Of a DNA stretch of 64,000 bases, positions 62,480 to 64,000 are shown piece by piece (the first letter of the stretch is position 1; each line of letters opens with the position of its first letter). The notes beneath the pieces were generated by a model, which worked only from the letters and a program-made list of their open reading frames with translations, searched no databases and was not told the DNA's origin. A program made the position numbers and the translations under genes. The DNA lies in NCBI GenBank assembly GCA_028285445.1, contig JANQPQ010000049.1:1-64000 (forward strand). The letters run 5' to 3'. This stretch comes from Cyclobacteriaceae bacterium. Lineage in GTDB: Bacteria; Bacteroidota; Bacteroidia; Cytophagales; Cyclobacteriaceae.

Positions 62480-64000
62480 ATGAAGCTTATTCATTCAGGC
62501 CTTTTGGCCATTTCTCTTCTATTACCTATTACTGCTGTCGCTCAAGAAATCTGTAATAATGGCATCGACGATGACAACGATGGGTTTATTGATTGCTTTG
62601 ATGGAGACTGCTCTCTTAATCCCGCTTGCGACGACGCCTTTGTTTCAGATGATCCCGCCTGTGAGATTGTACCAACCGAGTTTCCAACCTTCGCTATTAG
62701 GGAAGCCTGGAGAAGTCAACACCAAACGGCAACCACTGAGGGCAAGCCCTCAGTTGGAGATATCGATGGGGATGGTATTCCCGAGGTAGTCAGCCCTCAA
62801 GAAGGAGCCGGTGGGCACCTCTACGTACTAAATGGACCAGATGGTTCAATTAAGTATCAAAGAAATATTCCCGGCGGGTCCTATCGTGATGCTATTATCG
62901 CCGACGTAATGACTGACCCAGGCGACCCGATACCGGATGGCTTCGCAGAAATATTCGTTCCTTCCAACGTAAGCGGAGGCTACGAATTAGCAGCGTATTC
63001 ATACGACCTGGTAACAGAATATTGGAGAATTCCTGCGTTGCGTTTCCCACTAAATCCCGGTATTGCTGATTTTGATGGAGACGGCTTAGCGGAAATCTTT
63101 ATTACGGATGAAATTATTGATGCCCATACTGGAACCAAGCTAGTCAGCACAGTATTCAATAGTAGCCCCTCCTCTGGCTCCTACTACCACAAAAACAGAG
63201 TTTCATCTGGCGTTGCGGTAGATGTTCTGGCCGATTCAGAATGCTCAGACTGTTCCGGTCTGGAGTATGCGTTGGGCGGAATAATTTACTCCGTAGATAT
63301 TAACAGAGGGGGAACCAGCTCAATGACAATAAGGAAGTCAATTCCAGACTACCTGCCAACTTACTATGCACCAAAGGAGAAAAACAGGAATTCCACCTCC
63401 GTCGCAGACTACAACCTCGATGGGTTCCTCGATATTATTACGGTGGGCATTCTAACTACTGGTCCTAATGCGGGCCTCACTACTGTTTTCTTCTGGGATG
63501 TTCAAAATGATGTTGTTCATCAATATACAGATACGGATGACAACTGGGCACAAGGAACAGGTCGAATAAATATCGCCGACATTGATGGTGATGGCCTGAT
63601 GAATGCTACCTACGTCTCCGGTGGTTTTCTTTACGCTTTGGATGAAACCTGGAGCCTCAAGTGGAAAATTGGCATCAACGAATTCTCCTCCGGAGCAACG
63701 GGATGTACCTTATTCGACTTCAACGGGGATGGAGCCTCGGAGATAGTTTACCGGGATGAGCTGTTCTTGCACATAATCGATGGTAACGGGAATTTCCTTA
63801 CCTCTACCCCCTGCGTATCCGCCACTGGTACGGAATATCCAGTAGTAGCTGATGTGGATGGAGATGGCGCTACTGAAATCTGTGTTACCTGCGATTCTGA
63901 TGATGTGAAGACTTCAGTATCAGATGGCCAGGTAAGAGTTTTTGAATCAGATGGCGAAAACTGGGTCCCCTCAAGAAAAGTCTGGAATCAGCATGCATAT
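62480..64000 (+). CDS. Secreted FG-GAP/VCBS-repeat protein, partial (runs off right edge)
   Basis: ATG 62,480 opens a frame that stays open to the window end (507 residues seen). A signal peptide (LLAISLLLPITAVAQ) is followed by NGIDDDNDGFIDCFDGDC, a cysteine-containing calcium-type motif. A series of FG-GAP units of the form IADIDGDGLMNATYVSG and VADVDGDGATEICV repeats through the visible part. The final visible VPSRKVWNQHAY is a signature of this Bacteroidota group. The missing C-terminus probably has a sorting domain. The role is likely cell-surface adhesion. Confidence 0.88.
   Translation, partial: MKLIHSGLLAISLLLPITAVAQEICNNGIDDDNDGFIDCFDGDCSLNPACDDAFVSDDPACEIVPTEFPTFAIREAWRSQHQTATTEGKPSVGDIDGDGIPEVVSPQEGAGGHLYVLNGPDGSIKYQRNIPGGSYRDAIIADVMTDPGDPIPDGFAEIFVPSNVSGGYELAAYSYDLVTEYWRIPALRFPLNPGIADFDGDGLAEIFITDEIIDAHTGTKLVSTVFNSSPSSGSYYHKNRVSSGVAVDVLADSECSDCSGLEYALGGIIYSVDINRGGTSSMTIRKSIPDYLPTYYAPKEKNRNSTSVADYNLDGFLDIITVGILTTGPNAGLTTVFFWDVQNDVVHQYTDTDDNWAQGTGRINIADIDGDGLMNATYVSGGFLYALDETWSLKWKIGINEFSSGATGCTLFDFNGDGASEIVYRDELFLHIIDGNGNFLTSTPCVSATGTEYPVVADVDGDGATEICVTCDSDDVKTSVSDGQVRVFESDGENWVPSRKVWNQHAY

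Noticed and set aside
30-64000. CRISPR array or insertion sequence
   Set aside because: No regularly spaced repeats with unique spacers and no transposase frame or terminal inverted repeats were seen.

Overview
The window looks like one end of an integrated genetic element followed by chromosome from a Bacteroidota species, probably of the Cytophagales type. The grounds are the gene families: a PadR regulator joined to an FtsX-like permease, BatB/BatC, a propeller-type hybrid sensor with a LuxR-type partner, TlpA-like proteins with long N-terminal extensions, a fused alpha/beta dehydrogenase E1, a split MetH, and -7 promoter elements of the TAnnTTTG type with few Shine-Dalgarno sequences. No ribosomal RNA is present, so the genus cannot be named.

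Region 1 (1-13,624) is the right-hand part of a mobile element integrated at a tRNA-Pro(UGG) gene. Its right boundary is a duplicated 3' half of that tRNA (13,578-13,624), next to a tyrosine integrase and a run of palindromes. The chromosomal tRNA terminator follows at once. The left end, with the intact tRNA, must lie outside the window. The leftmost genes (1-3,104) form a tight leftward operon of small, basic or hydrophobic membrane proteins plus a transglutaminase-like protein. This resembles the membrane-protein set of a lipid-containing virus, which is an inference. Near the integrase are a probable spanin-like protein and other membrane proteins. Between these ends lie accessory genes: a SRAP (YedK-like) protein, a protein with an HEPN-like RxxxxH motif, an unrecognised protein, and an OLD-like ATPase-TOPRIM nuclease.

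Region 2 (13,744-28,335) is chromosomal but accessory in character: a secreted M48 protease, a PadR/FtsX pair, and a two-gene leftward operon encoding a SIR2-like/TIR fusion followed by a large membrane-anchored STAND ATPase with two NTPase modules. This operon is the best candidate here for an under-described immune or cell-death system. A two-component pair and an unrecognised secreted protein complete the region.

Region 3 (28,612-62,052) is mostly housekeeping: BatB/BatC, thiolase, a MORN-repeat protein, PurC, a STAS protein, ribonuclease Z, a queuosine-precursor transporter, two TlpA-like proteins, a SpoU-type methyltransferase, a BamA/TamA-like outer-membrane protein, a branched-chain-type E1, a PAP2 phosphatase, riboflavin synthase, Pcm, a thioesterase, GatB, AlaS, two tandem M23 peptidases, a CapA-like protein, a MerR regulator, DprA, an HMG-CoA lyase, MetF and a two-piece MetH. 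The methionine operon is preceded by a clear SAM-I riboswitch (62,123-62,227), and its leader can fold to hide the ribosome-binding site. The window ends inside a large secreted FG-GAP-repeat protein.
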